Shown in pieces: positions 11,625 to 19,225 of a stretch of DNA of 64,000 nt (positions are counted from its first letter, which is position 1; each line of letters begins with the position of its first letter). Made by a program: the position numbers and the translations under genes. The notes below the pieces were generated by a model. That model was not told where the DNA came from. It made no database searches and saw only the letters and a list, made by a program, of their open reading frames with translations. The stretch is from Victivallaceae bacterium (GTDB lineage Bacteria > Verrucomicrobiota > Lentisphaeria > Victivallales > Victivallaceae). The DNA lies in NCBI GenBank assembly GCA_028709805.1, contig JAQUTL010000007.1, positions 37,034 through 101,033 on the forward strand, read 5' to 3'.

Positions 11625-12383
11625 TCAGTCGTTGCCGTATTCTTCTTCAAGATCGATATAGTCAAATCCGCCGTCCGTCATCACGTTACGCAAGAATGAC
11701 TGCTTATAAAGGCCGACCAGATCGCTGCTGTCCCCGACGTGCCCGTCGCCGTATGCAATGTTGGCAATGCCGTTGTGACGGCGATACAAGCCTCCCCACG
11801 ACGACTGCCCCTTCCGCATATACCAATAACACTGGTTTCCGGTCGTCGGATTGGTTTTGTCGGCAAAATCGCTGCCGTACGCCGAATCCACCAGCATTAT
11901 ATAGGTCGAAGCCGGCGCATTGTGCAGATTTACTATGCTGCAAGAGCCGCGGGATGACTCCGTGTATTTGGAGACAATCTTCTCACAGTTGTATTCCTCG
12001 TAATCCGGGAACGACTCATTATTAACATATACCGCCCCGTAACACGCCTGCGCGGTATTGACGTTGTCGGAATCAATCCCTGACGGACAATATGTTATTT
12101 CCCGCCCCGCCAGCGCGTAAGTGCTGCTGATGCCCAGATATTGCGGCATGGATGAGAAACGGAACCATGGATCAACATATCCCGGACACGCAACCAGCAT
12201 CACCGCGCCCTTGTTGTCCTCACCGTACATCATCATCGCCTGCGTACTCTGCCGCAGATTGCCGACACAGGCTATGCGGTTCGCCATTTCCCGCGCCCGA
12301 GCCAGACTCGGCAGCAGCATCGCCGCCAGAATTGCAATAATGGCAATAACCACCAGCAATTCAATCAACGTAAACTTTTTCAT
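11625..12383 (-). CDS. Pseudopilin-like secreted protein, H-x9-DG type
   Basis: A 252-residue protein that begins [20 protein letters not shown], a type IV prepilin signal (cleavage and N-methylation at Phe4 expected after the K-K-F junction), followed by the usual [11 protein letters not shown] helix. The C-terminal region has His then nine residues then Asp-Gly ([12 protein letters not shown]), the H-x9-DG motif of a large PVC-specific family. The start is placed at 12383, not further upstream, because GGGGATTGG precedes this ATG and the prepilin signal begins here. It ends before a strong terminator. Members are probably exported through a type II/IV-like machine; individual roles are unknown. 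Confidence 0.85.
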   Translation of the reverse strand: MKKFTLIELLVVIAIIAILAAMLLPSLARAREMANRIACVGNLRQSTQAMMMYGEDNKGAVMLVACPGYVDPWFRFSSMPQYLGISSTYALAGREITYCPSGIDSDNVNTAQACYGAVYVNNESFPDYEEYNCEKIVSKYTESSRGSCSIVNLHNAPASTYIMLVDSAYGSDFADKTNPTTGNQCYWYMRKGQSSWGGLYRRHNGIANIAYGDGHVGDSSDLVGLYKQSFLRNVMTDGGFDYIDLEEEYGND

Positions 12384-12426
12384 TGTTTGCCAATCCCCTT
12401 TGAATCGTGTTAAAACAACAATAATA

Positions 12427-12456
12427 AAAAAGCACATACCACCCGCATGTGCTTTT
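12427..12456 (-). terminator. Rho-independent terminator
   Basis: AAAAGCACAT and ATGTGCTTTT form a 10-bp stem with a 9-nt loop. On the minus strand it is followed by a T-rich run (TTTTTTATTATT). It ends the pseudopilin gene at 12465 and lies just upstream of the next pseudopilin, so the two are separate transcription units. Confidence 0.85.
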
Positions 12457-12464
12457 CAAACCAA

Positions 12465-13271
12465 TCAATCCTCGGTATCGAAGACCTCGCCCAGTTGATA
12501 CCCTTCTTTGTCCGCGACGGCGCTGATCTTGGACTGATGCCAGATCCCGGCGCGGTCGACCGTGTCGCCGACATGCCCGTCGGCATAAGCCAGATTGCCA
12601 ACGCCGTTGTGGTATGCCGCCACACTGAAAGAAGGAAAGTCGCTGCTGCGGGTGTTCCGGTAGAAAATATGAACCGGAGCACCGATCTTGCGGTGTTCGT
12701 CTTCGGGAAACGTTTCGCTGTAACAGCTGTCGGCGATCAGCACGAACGTTGTGGCGGAGGGCACCAAGTCCAGCTTGTCCATGTACAGCGAGTGGGCATT
12801 GCCGGGCAGGCCGTCCCAGTATTTCTCGCACCCGATGTCCTCATAATCGCTGACCGCATCGTACATCATCGCGCCGCCGTAACTGGCGAACGGTGTCCAA
12901 TCCCCGTCCGAATAGATGGCGGACGGGCACATCGTCACCTTGCGCTTTTCCGGAGACAGATCAAGAAAATAAACCCAGTTGTTCAAATTCCCGTCCGCGC
13001 CGTACGGCGTCATTTCAAATCCGAGATTGCTGTGCATCTCCTTGCAGAATCGCCACCAGCCCTGATAGTTGGCGTCCTGAATACATATCCATGAATTGTT
13101 GTTGGCGCCGTACTGGTGCACCGCCTGCATGCTCTGGCGCAAATTGCCGGTACATAAGGCCTTGTTCGCCATCTCTCTTGCCCGCGCCAAACTCGGCAGC
13201 AGCATCGAAGCCAGAATTGCAATAATCGCAATCACCACCAACAGTTCGATCAACGTGAAACGCCGCATCAT
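12465..13271 (-). CDS. Pseudopilin-like secreted protein, H-x9-DG type
   Basis: A protein of about 268 residues starting [20 protein letters not shown], followed by [26 protein letters not shown], closely paralleling its neighbour at 11625-12383. The H-x9-DG motif is present as [12 protein letters not shown] near the C-terminus. The two genes appear to be a tandem duplication that has since diverged strongly outside the N-terminal helix and the H-x9-DG segment. The start is set at the double Met because AAGGGTGG lies just upstream; the second Met (13268) is equally possible. The function of the soluble domain is unknown. Confidence 0.85.
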   Translation of the reverse strand: MMRRFTLIELLVVIAIIAILASMLLPSLARAREMANKALCTGNLRQSMQAVHQYGANNNSWICIQDANYQGWWRFCKEMHSNLGFEMTPYGADGNLNNWVYFLDLSPEKRKVTMCPSAIYSDGDWTPFASYGGAMMYDAVSDYEDIGCEKYWDGLPGNAHSLYMDKLDLVPSATTFVLIADSCYSETFPEDEHRKIGAPVHIFYRNTRSSDFPSFSVAAYHNGVGNLAYADGHVGDTVDRAGIWHQSKISAVADKEGYQLGEVFDTED

Positions 13272-13372
13272 ATTGAGCCACCCTTTCTCAATCATTCTAT
13301 ATTATTCTGCGTTATAATAGCACACATGTCGCCGCATTTCCAGCCGCAATTCGTTTTTTCTGTGATTTTCAT

Positions 13373-13417
13373 AAAAAAATATCGCGCACCCCGCCTAAAA
13401 AGCAGAGTTCGCGATAT
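13373..13417 (-). terminator. Terminator of the alpha (rpmJ-rplQ) operon
   Basis: On the minus strand ATATCGCG and CGCGATAT pair around a loop of about 23 nt and run into TTTTTTT. It lies 21 bp after the rplQ stop. Confidence 0.7.
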
Positions 13418-13438
13418 TGCAAACAACGCCGTATGTTA

Positions 13439-13858
13439 CTACTCGGCCTTGGGCGCCTCGGCAACCGGGTCAGCCGCCTTCGGAGCGTCAGCTTCAACCC
13501 ACTGAAGAATAGCCATCTCAGTAGCGTCGCCAATGCGCTTTCCAAGCTTGAGAATCCGGGTGTAGCCGCCGGCGCGGCCGGCAAACTTCGGGGCGATTTC
13601 CTCGACCAGTTTGCGAACCAGAGCCTTACGCTCTTCGCCGCGGGTCTGAAGCCGGGCAATGAGCAAACGGCGATGATGAAGCGAATCACTCTTCGCCATG
13701 GTGACCGCCTTGTCCGCCACGCGGCGGGCCTCCTTCGCCTTGACCAGCGAAGTGGTGATCTGTCCGTGTTCGATCAAACTGCAAATCATGTTGGCCAGCA
13801 TCGCGGAACGATGAGCGCCGGAGCGGCCGATTTTGAATGTGTGTACGCGATGACGCAT
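13439..13858 (-). CDS. rplQ: 50S ribosomal protein L17
   Basis: A 139-residue L17 that begins MRHRVHTFKIGRSGAHRSAM and contains the LIEHGQITTSLVKAKEARRVADKAVTMAK core, both diagnostic. L17 binds 23S rRNA near the exit tunnel. A lysine- and alanine-containing tail of about 20 residues (ADAPKAADPVAEAPKAE) extends beyond the usual core. It starts immediately after the rpoA stop and is the last gene of the operon, followed by a terminator. Confidence 0.97.
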   Translation of the reverse strand: MRHRVHTFKIGRSGAHRSAMLANMICSLIEHGQITTSLVKAKEARRVADKAVTMAKSDSLHHRRLLIARLQTRGEERKALVRKLVEEIAPKFAGRAGGYTRILKLGKRIGDATEMAILQWVEADAPKAADPVAEAPKAE

Positions 13859-14893
13859 TTATTTTTCCTCCTGCTGCGGCTTCTGCTCTTCACGCACCCG
13901 GGCGGACTCCCGCTCCAGGGCGTTGGCAAGGTTTTCAGAAAGCTGCATTCCCAGCTCCAAGCCGAGTTTTTCGATTTTTTCTTTGATTTCGTCGAGTGAT
14001 TTCTTGCCGAAGTTGCGATATCTGAGCATCCTGGTTTCGGTCTTGGTGCAGAGTTCTCCGATCAGTTTGATCTCCGCATTGTTCAGGCAGTTCATGGCGC
14101 GCACCGAAAGGTCGAGCACGTCAACATCCTGACCCAGAAGCTTGAAAAGGCGAAGTTCCTCTTCGTTCATCAGTTCCTTCACATCCTTCTCGGCGGTCTG
14201 CCCGCCGATGAAGACCTGAAGATGATCGCGAAGAATCCGGGCGGCCTGCTCAACAGCGGCCAGCGGCGCGATGCGCCCGTCGGTCCACACTTCCAGCTCC
14301 AGCGAATCCATCTCGGTCTCTTCGCCGACTCGCGCGGCTCCGACCTGATAGTTCACGCGGGTGACCGGACTGAACAGACAGTCCACCGGAAGCGTTCCGA
14401 TTACCTGAGACGGCATCACTTTTTCGGCGGGAAGATAGCCCTTGCCCTTCATGATGTCGATCTCGGCCCGGAACGGAAAGTCCTTGTCGAGCGTGCAGAT
14501 GACCTGGTCGGGATTCAGTATCTCCACCGTCCCGTCGGTGACGATGTCTCCGGCGGTGACGGCTCCGGCCTTGTCCTTCCGAATTTCAAGCGTCTTGACG
14601 CTGTCGCTGAACAGATTCAGCCGCACGCACTTCAAATTCAGAATGATCTCCGCAACATCCTCGACCACATGGGGCAGCGTCTGGAATTCATTGGTGGCGC
14701 CTTCAATGCGCACCGCGCAGATCGCCGCTCCTTCCAAACTCGAAAGCAGTACCCGGCGCAAGCTGTTGCCCAGCGTGTGACCGAACCCGCTCTGGAATGG
14801 TGCTGCGATAAACTTCGCATAAGTATTGCTGTTTTCTCCCCCGTCGCCGACAATAATGGAGTTGGGCATCGGGAATCCGGTTGCAGCAGTCAT
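13859..14893 (-). CDS. rpoA: RNA polymerase subunit alpha
   Basis: A 344-residue alpha subunit. The N-terminal domain carries GFGHTLGNSLRRVLLSSLEG and the assembly region. The C-terminal domain has two helix-hairpin-helix-like segments (LDLSVRAMNCLNNAEIKLIG and MLRYRNFGKKSLDEIKEKI), which contact UP elements and activators. GGAGGTAATACA precedes the ATG. A 90-bp gap separates it from rpsK, at the place where rpsD lies in many bacteria. The C-terminal tail is acidic and glutamine-rich (EEQKPQQEEK). Confidence 0.98.
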   Translation of the reverse strand: MTAATGFPMPNSIIVGDGGENSNTYAKFIAAPFQSGFGHTLGNSLRRVLLSSLEGAAICAVRIEGATNEFQTLPHVVEDVAEIILNLKCVRLNLFSDSVKTLEIRKDKAGAVTAGDIVTDGTVEILNPDQVICTLDKDFPFRAEIDIMKGKGYLPAEKVMPSQVIGTLPVDCLFSPVTRVNYQVGAARVGEETEMDSLELEVWTDGRIAPLAAVEQAARILRDHLQVFIGGQTAEKDVKELMNEEELRLFKLLGQDVDVLDLSVRAMNCLNNAEIKLIGELCTKTETRMLRYRNFGKKSLDEIKEKIEKLGLELGMQLSENLANALERESARVREEQKPQQEEK

Positions 14894-14982
14894 TGTATTA
14901 CCTCCAGAAATGGTTTATAATCAAAAATTTCCGACTCTGGCACATAAAATGCCGGTCCTCTCTCCTCGCAACAGATGAAGTG

Positions 14983-15435
14983 TTACACTCTCCGTCTTTT
15001 CGGAGGGCGGCAGCCGTTGTGCGGAACCGGGGTAATATCTTTGATCGCAATGACTTCAATGCCGCTGGCGGCAATACCGCGAACCGCGGATTCACGACCG
15101 GCGCCCGGCCCCTTGATCCGCACTTCGACTTCCTTCATGCCAAGCACCTGAGCCTTCTTCGCGGCGTCTCCGGCAATCACCTGCGCGGCATAAGCCGTGC
15201 TTTTGCGCGATCCCTTGAAGCCGTTCTTGCCGCCCGTGCTCCAGCAAAGAACATTGCCGTGCAGATCGGTGAAGGTCACCTTGGTGTTGTTGAAAGTGGC
15301 AAGCACATAGGCGATGCCGGACGGAATGTTGCGGCCGCTCTTTGAGCGCTGCTTCATTTCGCGGGACTCGACCGCGGCGCCTTCGGCGGGCGCGGCGGGC
15401 GCGGCCTGTACGTTCTGATTCAATTCTTCAGCCAT
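14983..15435 (-). CDS. rpsK: 30S ribosomal protein S11
   Basis: A 150-residue S11. The conserved core includes [57 protein letters not shown] and [18 protein letters not shown] at the C-terminus. An extra N-terminal segment of about 25 residues, rich in Ala, Glu and Pro, precedes the core and makes it longer than the E. coli protein (129). It forms the 30S platform with S18 and the 3' domain of 16S rRNA. It lies between rpsM and rpoA in the alpha operon. Confidence 0.97.
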   Translation of the reverse strand: MAEELNQNVQAAPAAPAEGAAVESREMKQRSKSGRNIPSGIAYVLATFNNTKVTFTDLHGNVLCWSTGGKNGFKGSRKSTAYAAQVIAGDAAKKAQVLGMKEVEVRIKGPGAGRESAVRGIAASGIEVIAIKDITPVPHNGCRPPKRRRV

Positions 15436-15490
15436 ATTAAAATCCTTGAGTTTTATCTTTTTTCACGCTGCTGTTAGCGACCGTCCGCAA

Positions 15491-15892
15491 CTATTCAGTC
15501 TTGGAGGCCAGACGGCGCTGGGTTTTATCGCGGATGGCGCCGATCGTGATCTTCTTGCCCTTGCGGGTACGGGCGTTAGTCTTGGTGCGCTGGCCGCGGA
15601 CCGGCAGTCCGCGACGATGACGCACGCCGCGATAGCAGCTGATCTGCTGCAGCCGGCGGATGTCGGCGGCGATGACGCGGCGAAGGTCGCCTTCCACCAG
15701 GATTTCGTTCTGAAGATATTTGGTAATGGCGGCGGTCTGCTCGGGGGTCAGCGCGCTGGCCTTGAGGCCCACGGGAATCCCGAGTTTCGTAATGATTTCC
15801 ATGGCCCTGGACGGCCCGATCCCGTAGATGTAGCGCAGGGAGTATTCGATGCGCTTGTTGCCGGGGATGTCAACACCGATGATTCGCGGCAT
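15491..15892 (-). CDS. rpsM: 30S ribosomal protein S13
   Basis: A 133-residue S13 beginning MPRIIGVDIPGNKRIEYSL, with the IYGIGPSRA helix-two-turn-helix and the basic C-terminal tail GVRHRRGLPVRGQRTKTNAR. It binds the head of the 30S subunit and contacts the 50S in bridge B1. The length is slightly above the usual 118-125 residues because of a C-terminal extension (KITIGAIRDKTQRRLASKTE). It is second in the alpha operon, 30 bp after rpmJ. Confidence 0.97.
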   Translation of the reverse strand: MPRIIGVDIPGNKRIEYSLRYIYGIGPSRAMEIITKLGIPVGLKASALTPEQTAAITKYLQNEILVEGDLRRVIAADIRRLQQISCYRGVRHRRGLPVRGQRTKTNARTRKGKKITIGAIRDKTQRRLASKTE

Positions 15893-15922
15893 AGTATATT
15901 ATCCTCTTATTCTGTTATTGGG

Positions 15923-16039
15923 TTATCCCTGTCTCTGCTTGTGGCGGGCATTGCGCGAGCAAATAACGCGCACGACTCCCTTACGCTTGATGATTTGGCA
16001 AAATTCGCATCTGCGTTTTACCGAGGCTCTCACTTTCAT
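15923..16039 (-). CDS. rpmJ: 50S ribosomal protein L36
   Basis: A 38-residue gene easily missed because of its size. The translation begins [20 protein letters not shown], continues GVVRVICS and ends NARHKQRQG. The Cys-x2-Cys...Cys...His zinc ribbon (C11, C14, C27, H33) is intact, so this is the zinc-binding C+ type of L36. AGGAGAAGTCGCC supplies the ribosome-binding site. It is the first gene of the alpha operon, in its usual place directly before rpsM, behind a long untranslated leader. Confidence 0.95.
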   Translation of the reverse strand: MKVRASVKRRCEFCQIIKRKGVVRVICSRNARHKQRQG

Positions 16040-16406
16040 GGCGACTTCTCCTAAATTTTTACCCGCCGGATGTCCGGCATATTAAATAAAAACGACTCTT
16101 AAAACCCGTTCCGCCGCCGACCAAGTATTCACCCTCCGTCCGTTTCCGCTTTCGCGCTCCGGACGCCCCGGTGACACTATCCGGTGCAAGTCGAAACAAC
16201 TTGCCCCCGTTCCGGTCAGCCCCGATCTAAATGTGAACAATGTGCTGTGCGGACTTCGCCGCCTGACTGACACCGCTCATATTTAAAACGAACAAAAGCC
16301 ACTGCCGCCTCCGCCGGTTTTTCTTTCAAAAATCCGCGGCCGCAGCACAGCTTTTCTGCGTCGTCCTCCCCACGAGCGGTGGAATAGCGATATGGGGAAG
16401 ACTGCT
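16040..16406 (-). ncRNA. Long structured 5' leader of the alpha operon (candidate cis-regulatory RNA)
   Basis: About 365 nt without a convincing gene lie between the promoter and rpmJ. Read on the minus strand, several compact hairpins are visible: a distal stem GTCTTCCCCA...TGGGGAGGAC; GCGG-CGAAGT-CCGC; GCAAGT-TGTTTCG-ACTTGC; a two-part stem CGTCCG...CGGACG enclosing CGC-GAAA-GCG (a GNRA tetraloop); and GCCGGA-CA-TCCGGC about 20 nt before the rpmJ ribosome-binding site. The region does not match tmRNA, RNase P, SRP or 6S RNA signatures that I know. A ribosomal-protein autoregulatory leader or an independent small RNA are both possible. Confidence 0.5.
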
Positions 16407-16412
16407 TAAGTG

Positions 16413-16476
16413 CATATAATCTACACTCTTGAAACGCAAATGCAAATTTTTTTTAAATTTTTTTTAATTTTTTTCC
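16413..16476 (-). promoter_or_regulatory. Alpha-operon promoter with A-tract UP element
   Basis: On the minus strand TTTGCG (16435-16440), a 16-bp spacer and TATATG (16413-16418) form a plausible sigma70-type promoter. Directly upstream, 16441-16476 consists of three runs of 7-8 A separated by TT or TTT at about 11-bp intervals, which should curve the DNA and contact the RpoA C-terminal domain as an UP element. Confidence 0.5.
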
Positions 16477-16490
16477 GCCGGCCGGCCGCG

Positions 16491-17150
16491 TCACCCGAAA
16501 AATACCGTTGACAACACCATCACGGCGCCGAACGCCGCCGGTATTGAAAAATTATCGTTCACCCGCAGCTGCGCGGCGAACAATTCGACCGCCGCGGCGA
16601 ACATCACCGCCGGCAGCGCCGTCAAATAATGCAAAAATCCGCCGCCAGATAGCGCCAGAAAAAGCGCTGCTCCGGCATAACCGAACACGACGAACGCCGC
16701 CGTTCCCTCCCATGATTTGCCATTTATCCGGTGCCGCCCGAACCGGCGGCCGACCAACGCGGCGGCGGTGTCGCCAAGCAGCATCACCGCCATTGCCGCT
16801 GCGGCGACGGACACCGGAAACAACAGCAGAGAAAAAGCCGAAGCGGCCAAAACGTGCGGACCGCCGCTGACAAGCCACTGCCGCGGGGACGGACGGCGGC
16901 GCAGCATGCCGCCAAAAACAAGACCGTACAGCGGAGCGATGACCGGGACGTTCAGAACATACATCCGCTCCACCGCCATGCTGACGACAAACAGCAACGC
17001 AAATCCGGCGCACATGACCCGCCGCCGGTCTTCCCCCGCCGCCACCATGACCAGCGGCATCCAGAGCGAACTCAAATGCACCAGTTTGCGCCGGACCTCT
17101 CCGCCGTATGAAATTACGCCGGAATCGCCGGAGTCGCCGGAAAAGTTCAC
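16491..17150 (-). CDS. Polyprenol/diacylglycerol kinase-like membrane protein (Sec59 superfamily)
   Basis: A 219-residue integral membrane protein with about six or seven helices. It has the dolichol-kinase/phosphatidate cytidylyltransferase-like signature: EVRRKLVHLSS near the N-terminus, LGDTAAALVGRRFGRHRI in the middle and GKSWEGTAAF just after. Proteins of this group phosphorylate polyprenols or related lipids, using CTP in characterised members; substrate here is not determined. It overlaps the end of coaC by 4 bp and ends the operon. It is shorter than eukaryotic Sec59 but similar in size to bacterial and archaeal relatives. Confidence 0.75.
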   Translation of the reverse strand: MNFSGDSGDSGVISYGGEVRRKLVHLSSLWMPLVMVAAGEDRRRVMCAGFALLFVVSMAVERMYVLNVPVIAPLYGLVFGGMLRRRPSPRQWLVSGGPHVLAASAFSLLLFPVSVAAAAMAVMLLGDTAAALVGRRFGRHRINGKSWEGTAAFVVFGYAGAALFLALSGGGFLHYLTALPAVMFAAAVELFAAQLRVNDNFSIPAAFGAVMVLSTVFFG

Positions 17151-17674
17151 AGTTCCTCCGCCCGCTTAAAAATGGTCTCCACCGAGGCCATGCGGCCCTT
17201 GCCGGGAGCACCGCAGGCGACATGGCCGAAGTCCGGCTCGACCACAATCACGCCCCATTCGCGAAGCAGCGCGAGATTGCGGACAAATGCCGGCGACTCG
17301 TACATCGCCGGATTCATCGCCGGAGCCGCCAGCACCGGCTTGCGGAAAGTGATGAGGAAGGTTGACAACGCGTCGTCCGCGATGCCGCTGGCCCATTTTC
17401 CGATGATATTGCAGGTTGCCGGCGCAATGATGGCAAGGTCGGCGGACTCGGCCAGCGCCACATGCTCCGGCCGCCAGTCCGAAACGTTGAAGCAGTCCAC
17501 CGTCACCGGATTGCGCGACAGCGTCATAAAGGTCAGCGGCGTCACCAGTTTGCAGGCGTTTTCCGTCATTATGACATGGACGCAGCATCCCGCCTGAGTG
17601 AGTTTGCTGCACAGGTCGGCCGCCTTGTAAGCGGCGATTCCGCCGGTGACGCCGAGGACGATGTTTTTCTTCAT
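17147..17674 (-). CDS. coaC: Phosphopantothenoylcysteine decarboxylase-type flavoprotein
   Basis: A 175-residue flavoprotein of the Dfp/UbiX fold that decarboxylates 4'-phosphopantothenoylcysteine in coenzyme A synthesis. The FMN-binding start VLGVTGGIAAYKAADLCSKL, the APATCNIIGKWASGIADDAL loop and the substrate-recognition clamp PAMNPAMYESPA are characteristic. Most bacteria have a fused CoaBC of about 400 residues. Here the frame ends after the CoaC half, and no CoaB synthetase domain follows in the window. A UbiX role is less likely given the PAMNPxM motif. It lies 16 bp after the YkgJ-Gmk gene. Confidence 0.85.
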   Translation of the reverse strand: MKKNIVLGVTGGIAAYKAADLCSKLTQAGCCVHVIMTENACKLVTPLTFMTLSRNPVTVDCFNVSDWRPEHVALAESADLAIIAPATCNIIGKWASGIADDALSTFLITFRKPVLAAPAMNPAMYESPAFVRNLALLREWGVIVVEPDFGHVACGAPGKGRMASVETIFKRAEEL

Positions 17675-17690
17675 TTGCGGAATATTCCCT

Positions 17691-18611
17691 TCATATCTTG
17701 CGCCGTCGCGTGCTTAGCTTGAATGATGCGATCAGGCCGCGCATTTCGCCGGCGGCCGTTTCAAGATCGTCGTTCACCACGATATAATCGTATTTGTCCG
17801 CAAACGAAAGCTCATACCTCGCCTTGCCGATGCGCTGTTCGATCTGCTCGGCGGAATCCGTCGCCCGACCGCGAAGCCGCCCCTCCAGCACCGCGAATGA
17901 CGGCGGCGCGATGAACACAAATTCGCAAACCGCAGCCAGCATCGGATCGCTCTCGCAGGCGCGGCGTATCTGCATGGCTCCCTGAACGTCAATATCCAGA
18001 AACACGTCGTCGCCGCGCATTACGGGGTCCAGCAGCTGACTTTTCAGCGTGCCGTAAAAGTTGCTGAACACTTCGGCGTATTCGACAAATTCGCCGCCGG
18101 CGATCCGACGTTCAAATTCCGGACGTTCAAGAAAGAAATACTCCACGCCGTCGCGTTCGCCGCCGCGCGGCCCGCGGGTGGTGCAGGAGATCGAAAAACC
18201 CATATCCGGCAGCGACTTCCGAACCAGATTGCACAGTGTGGACTTGCCCACGCCGCTCGGTCCGGAAACAATAACGGCGGTACCGTAAAGCTGTTTCATT
18301 GTTTTTGCTCCCAAGCATTCGTTTTCCCATCCGGGAAAATTCCATTCCAGCGGAAATCCGGCGCACTGCCGCGGTTTGACCGTCTGCAGCATACAGCGGT
18401 TGTTTTCCGTCAGCCAGGCGCAGGAACCGTCCGGCCGCTCAAGCAGAGTGAGACCGCGCCGGTCGCGGGTCAACGCGGTGTGGCGCTCGATGAACGCCGG
18501 CACGTCAAGACCGAGAAACGCCGCGATCGCGTCCGCCTCGTTTGCGGTGATCCTCACCGGGCCGGGCCAGCGGCAGCACCGCCCGCACCCGGCGCAGACA
18601 AAACCGGACAT
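17691..18611 (-). CDS. gmk: YkgJ-type Cys-cluster domain fused to guanylate kinase
   Basis: A 306-residue protein in one open frame. Residues 1 to about 102 form a YkgJ/CxxCxxCC metal-binding domain (CAGCGRCC near the N-terminus, then CAWL...CMLQ...CAGFPLEW...C). Residues 104-306 are a full guanylate kinase starting MKQLYGTAVIVSGPSGVGKS, with the P-loop SGPSGVGKST, the GMP site TTRGPRGGERDGVEYFF, GEFVEYAEVF and FLDIDVQGAMQIR. Guanylate kinase converts GMP to GDP. GGGAGC lies 8 nt before the internal ATG (at 18302), so a free kinase could also be made. No stop separates the domains. The neighbours are coaC and an exported protein. Confidence 0.9.
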   Translation of the reverse strand: MSGFVCAGCGRCCRWPGPVRITANEADAIAAFLGLDVPAFIERHTALTRDRRGLTLLERPDGSCAWLTENNRCMLQTVKPRQCAGFPLEWNFPGWENECLGAKTMKQLYGTAVIVSGPSGVGKSTLCNLVRKSLPDMGFSISCTTRGPRGGERDGVEYFFLERPEFERRIAGGEFVEYAEVFSNFYGTLKSQLLDPVMRGDDVFLDIDVQGAMQIRRACESDPMLAAVCEFVFIAPPSFAVLEGRLRGRATDSAEQIEQRIGKARYELSFADKYDYIVVNDDLETAAGEMRGLIASFKLSTRRRKI

Positions 18612-18617
18612 TATATC

Positions 18618-19181
18618 CTACTGAAAATCCTCAATCGTGTAGTCGTCGCCGCGCAGGTCGACGAAGAACACTCCGGTGATCAGGTCGGCGACTTCGACCG
18701 GATGCAGATAGACTTCGCCCTCGACCATCAGGCCGAGCGCTCCGCCGATCCGCCAGAAGTCGCGTTCGCCGTCATAAAAATCGTACACCACATCGTCGGT
18801 CGGGCTGGGGATGCCGATGAAGTCCTGCTGATAGCTTTTGACCGAGCCGAGCACGCCGATGCGTTCGACCGCCTCCTGCTGGGTTGAGATCAGCGCCCAG
18901 TACCAGCCGTTGCGCACGCCGACGCCGTACTGCCGGTTGTAGTCTTTGACCAGACTGCCGACCCAGCCGATGCCGCCGCCGCCTTTGCAGTATTCCGAAC
19001 CCATCAGTTCGATGCGCACCGTGTTGCCCAGTCCGGCGGAGATGCTGAACACGTCGAGCGCGTCCATTATGCGGTTGGCCGGCCAAAGCATGATCTTGCT
19101 GCCAACGCTGTCGGCCATCGCCGAAGCGCCGAACCCCAGTGACGCGACAAACGCCGCGACCGCCAGAAATCTTTTCATCAT
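18618..19181 (-). CDS. Exported protein of unknown function
   Basis: A 187-residue protein with a clear Sec signal peptide (MMKRFLAVAAFVASLGFGAS, predicted Ala-x-Ala cleavage near AMA-DS). The mature part has no family I recognise; it is rich in Gly and aromatic residues (YCKGGGGIGWVGSLVKDYNR, GVRNGWYWALI) and ends in an acidic stretch. Only one cysteine, within YCKGG, remains after cleavage. The stop lies 6 bp before the YkgJ-Gmk start, so it is the first gene of that operon. A periplasmic or surface location is likely. Confidence 0.7.
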   Translation of the reverse strand: MMKRFLAVAAFVASLGFGASAMADSVGSKIMLWPANRIMDALDVFSISAGLGNTVRIELMGSEYCKGGGGIGWVGSLVKDYNRQYGVGVRNGWYWALISTQQEAVERIGVLGSVKSYQQDFIGIPSPTDDVVYDFYDGERDFWRIGGALGLMVEGEVYLHPVEVADLITGVFFVDLRGDDYTIEDFQ

Positions 19182-19225
19182 ATCACCTCTGTTTTATGGT
19201 TATACAGGATAAATTAACCGTGTTT

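Noticed and set aside
16082..16273. A 63-codon minus-strand frame in the rpmJ leader
   Set aside because: It has no ribosome-binding site, a Ser/Arg-rich composition, and overlaps several hairpins. More likely untranslated RNA.
16040..16406. tmRNA, RNase P RNA, SRP RNA or 6S RNA in the leader
   Set aside because: None of their signatures (tRNA-like CCA end, GAGGAAAGTCC and its partners, the GGAAGCAGC-type loop) was found. A database covariance search would settle this.
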